Shown here one piece after another: positions 61,728-64,000 of a stretch of 64,000 bases of DNA. This DNA comes from Sphaerisporangium dianthi. Its GTDB lineage: Bacteria > Actinomycetota > Actinomycetes > Streptosporangiales > Streptosporangiaceae. Position 1 is the first letter of the stretch; the number at the start of each line of letters is the position of its first letter. The stretch spans positions 186,001 to 250,000 of the forward strand of contig NZ_JBHSFP010000001.1 in the NCBI RefSeq assembly GCF_042654065.1, written 5' to 3'. The notes below the pieces were generated by a model that did no database searches, was not told the origin of the DNA, and was given only the letters and a program-made list of their open reading frames with translations. The position numbers and the translations under genes were made by a program.

Positions 61728-64000
61728 GCCAGGAACCTGCTGCGGCGGCCGTGCCAGGAGATCACCAGCATGTCGCGGGCTCGCGTGCAGGCCACGAAGA
61801 GCAGCGAGCGCGTCCGTTGCAGCTCGCGCCGGTGGCGCAGCGCGTCACTCCGCTCGTACTGCGCGACGTGACGCGAGGGCACCAGCCCTTCCGCGACACC
61901 GGCGATGATCATCCGCTGGTATTCGAGCCCCTTGAAGCGATGCATCGTGCCGACGTGAACGGCGTCATACAGTTTCGGCCCCTCCGGCCCGATGGCGGCG
62001 GCCATGATGCCCGCCTTGCCGAGCCGGTTCTCCACCTCGGAGACCATGTGCCGCTCGGGGACGCAGATTGCGATGGCGGCGGGCGCCACGTCGTCCCACT
62101 CGCGGACCTGGTCCACGATCGCGTCCAGCTCGGCCTCCCAGGTGGAGGCCGCCCGCAGCGCCGGACGCATGCCGTGCAGCACCGAGCGGTAGCCGGTCAG
62201 GTCGTCCCGGCCGTCGTCGAGGTCGTCCCATTCCTCCTGGCCGAGCAGGCCAAGGGCCGCGCCGAGGATCTCGTGCGTGATCCGGTAGCTGAGCGTCAGC
62301 TTGGCCGAGCGCCCCCGGATGTTGATCCCGAGGCTCCCCAGTGACACATAGTTGCCGTAGAGCCGCTGGTGAGTGTCGCCGGCGAGGAAGATGTCGTTCG
62401 GGCCCTCGAGCACCATGGCGCGCAGCATCTTCCAGTGGGCGGCGCTGAGGTCCTGTGCCTCGTCGACCACGATGTGCCGGTAGCGCGGCCGGTACCAGAT
62501 CCCGGAGTCATGCTGCAGCTTCACCGCGTCGGCCTGATCCTCCTCGTACGACGCGATCTTCCGCGATCGCTCGATCTCCAGCCGGGCGGCCCGCTCGGCC
62601 ACCTGCCGGTAGGTCCACAGCTCCTTCTTGTCGAGTTGCTTGACGTAGCGTTCGACGAGTTGCCAGATGGCGGCCCGGTCCTCCCGGTTGATGCTCCGGC
62701 CGCGTCCGGCGCGGCGCGCGCGGAAGTAGTCGGCGCGGGAGTTGATCGCCTGGCCAAGGATGACGTGGGACCACTCCGCGTGCAGGAAATCCGGATCCCA
62801 CCGTGTCTCTCCGGCTTCGCCGAGCAACTCCTCCCATTCGAGGATCGCCTTGGTGTCGTCGATCCACCGGCGCTTTCCGCCCGGCTCCGCCTCCGCCACG
62901 ATCTTGGCGGCGAGACTGTCGATGTTGACGATGTCGACCCGGTCGACGACCTCGGGTCCGGCGAGTTCCAGCATCCTGCGCCGCAGGTCGACGGCCAGGT
63001 TCTTGTTGAAGGTGGTCAGCAGGACCGCCTTGCCGTGCCCGGGTCCGAGTTTGTCGACCAGGCACTTCACACGGTGCAGCGCGACGATCGTCTTGCCGGT
63101 TCCGGGTCCGCCGCTGAGGCGGGCGGGCCCGCTGTAGTCGCGTTCCACCGTCTTGCGCTGCGAAGGGTGCAGGAACACGCGCCAGCGCCCGAAGTCGCCT
63201 TCCAGGATCTCCTGCAGCGCGGTGTCCTCGGTGGTGACCAGTGTGGCCGGCCTGACCAGCGCGGCCCGGTAGTCGTCGGCGTCGACCGGTTCGGGGGCGG
63301 TGACGGGTGCGGTGACCTGGTCGAGCACTTCCTCGGCGCTCTTGCCGTCGTGCAGGGCGAGCAGGACTTCGCTGGTGAGCTGCGGCGCGTACTCGGCCAG
63401 GCCGAGCAGCTCGTCCTCTGTCGTGATCTTCGCGATGAGCGGGAGCAGCGGCTCGGCCACGCCGAGTTCCAGAAGCTGCCCGGCCGTGAAGGCGGCGAAC
63501 AACGGCTCCGGGCCGGCGGCCGGGCCTGTGACCGGGCCCGTGACCGGCGTTGGACCCGGGGCGTGATCGTCGGACGCCGGATCCGGGATGGGCACGGGCG
63601 GCTCCTGATCCGCCGCCGCGCCGAGGCCCGGGATGCTCTGCTCGCGTACGCGTTGTTCGATGGTGACGAGGTCGACGAACTCGATGCCGCCGCTGATGGG
63701 GTTGATCTGGTAGGCGAACCGGTCGAGGTTCTCGTACACGTCCTTGCGGTGCTTGACCGCGACCAGGATGTAGTCGGACTCGCCGGCGTGCAGCAGCAGC
63801 GCCCGGTACTCCTGGTTGACCCGCGCGGAGTACAGCCTCGGATGCCCCTTGAGCTGCTTGAAGTGCAGTCCTGGATTGGCCGGGTTCTTGCGGAACTTGT
63901 GCTGGAAATCGTAGATCGCGCCCTTGACGTCCCGGGAGAGCTTGATGATCTCCTTGTCGGCCTTATCGAGCAGCCGCAGCGTCGCCTCGCCCTGAATGCT
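61724..64000 (-). CDS. ParE/RelE-like domain fused to UvrD-family SF1A helicase (5-prime end beyond window)
   Basis: The frame is open to the window edge, giving at least 758 residues. The N-terminal part (IIKLSRDVKGAIYDFQHKF, KQLKGHPRLYSARVNQEYRALLLHAG, ILVAVKHRKDVYENL) has the ParE/RelE toxin pattern with the usual Arg and terminal R-x-x-VY. A UvrD helicase follows: Walker A SGGPGTGKTIVALHR, motif II HIVVDEAQDLSAAHW, motif III-IV FLAGDTHQRLYGNY and LTLSYRITHEIL, motif V VHVGTMHRFKGLEY, motif VI LLFVACTRARDMLVIS. Fusing a toxin-like fold to a helicase suggests damage- or phage-sensing with RNA or gyrase as target, but this is inference. It heads the three-gene operon. Confidence 0.9.
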   Translation of the reverse strand, partial: SIQGEATLRLLDKADKEIIKLSRDVKGAIYDFQHKFRKNPANPGLHFKQLKGHPRLYSARVNQEYRALLLHAGESDYILVAVKHRKDVYENLDRFAYQINPISGGIEFVDLVTIEQRVREQSIPGLGAAADQEPPVPIPDPASDDHAPGPTPVTGPVTGPAAGPEPLFAAFTAGQLLELGVAEPLLPLIAKITTEDELLGLAEYAPQLTSEVLLALHDGKSAEEVLDQVTAPVTAPEPVDADDYRAALVRPATLVTTEDTALQEILEGDFGRWRVFLHPSQRKTVERDYSGPARLSGGPGTGKTIVALHRVKCLVDKLGPGHGKAVLLTTFNKNLAVDLRRRMLELAGPEVVDRVDIVNIDSLAAKIVAEAEPGGKRRWIDDTKAILEWEELLGEAGETRWDPDFLHAEWSHVILGQAINSRADYFRARRAGRGRSINREDRAAIWQLVERYVKQLDKKELWTYRQVAERAARLEIERSRKIASYEEDQADAVKLQHDSGIWYRPRYRHIVVDEAQDLSAAHWKMLRAMVLEGPNDIFLAGDTHQRLYGNYVSLGSLGINIRGRSAKLTLSYRITHEILGAALGLLGQEEWDDLDDGRDDLTGYRSVLHGMRPALRAASTWEAELDAIVDQVREWDDVAPAAIAICVPERHMVSEVENRLGKAGIMAAAIGPEGPKLYDAVHVGTMHRFKGLEYQRMIIAGVAEGLVPSRHVAQYERSDALRHRRELQRTRSLLFVACTRARDMLVISWHGRRSRFLA

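Overview
The window is high-GC DNA with dense gene packing, many GTG/TTG starts, SARP/AfsR-type regulation, NB-ARC/TPR STAND proteins, eukaryote-like Ser/Thr kinases and secreted CBM2 proteins. This points to a filamentous actinobacterium (a Streptosporangiales- or Streptomyces-like genome; the order is a guess). No rRNA, tRNA or CRISPR array was seen.

Layout. Positions 1-7000: the start of a polyphosphate kinase 2, an orphan ABC-2 permease, and a membrane-bound non-ribosomal peptide synthetase with the A-T-(2TM-soluble)x3 plan of epsilon-poly-lysine synthetase, followed 20 bp later by an M1 aminopeptidase. Positions 7000-19500: small secreted proteins, a P-loop/GNAT-like/HTH regulator, a heterodimeric ABC exporter pair with one degenerate half, an AraC regulator whose DNA-binding domain is split by a repeat-rich insertion, and a fatty-acid desaturase behind a near-perfect 26-bp palindrome. 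Positions 19700-30700: a receptor-like kinase with WD40 repeats, an FN3-CBM2 secreted protein, SnoaL-like and GNAT proteins, and a STAND ATPase with a probable amyloid-signalling motif at its N-terminus. Positions 30850-37600: a three-gene operon (GT-B transferase-like protein, PfkB pseudokinase, PfkB kinase; each junction a 4-nt GTGA overlap) divergent from a 1050-residue SARP-NB-ARC-TPR regulator, which is followed by a possible 31-residue peptide gene. Positions 38700-44100: a two-component system divergent from a three-gene ABC transporter; the kinase/regulator junction has been expanded into 62-bp tandem copies that form a chain of overlapping mini-ORFs.

Positions 45400-64000 look like a defence island. 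In order they hold a transposase remnant, an ADP-ribosylglycohydrolase, an HNH endonuclease, a KAP-type membrane P-loop NTPase, then (all on the minus strand) an operon of nuclease-pseudokinase fusion, Upf1/Dna2-like SF1 helicase and a winged-helix-like protein. Next come a GmrSD-type nuclease fused to an alkyltransferase-like domain, a decayed second copy of the HNH gene, and an operon of a ParE/RelE-like-UvrD helicase fusion, an intact Ser/Thr kinase and a small protein. Genes in both helicase-kinase operons are joined by 4-nt stop/start overlaps. Several modules are bracketed by direct repeats made of pieces of neighbouring genes, so the region has been built by repeated segmental duplication and decay.

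Most likely new biology: the nuclease-pseudokinase/SF1-helicase operon, the ParE-UvrD/kinase operon, the GmrSD-alkyltransferase fusion, and the GT-B/PfkB-pseudokinase/PfkB operon. All functional statements rest on motifs read by eye; no database search was run.
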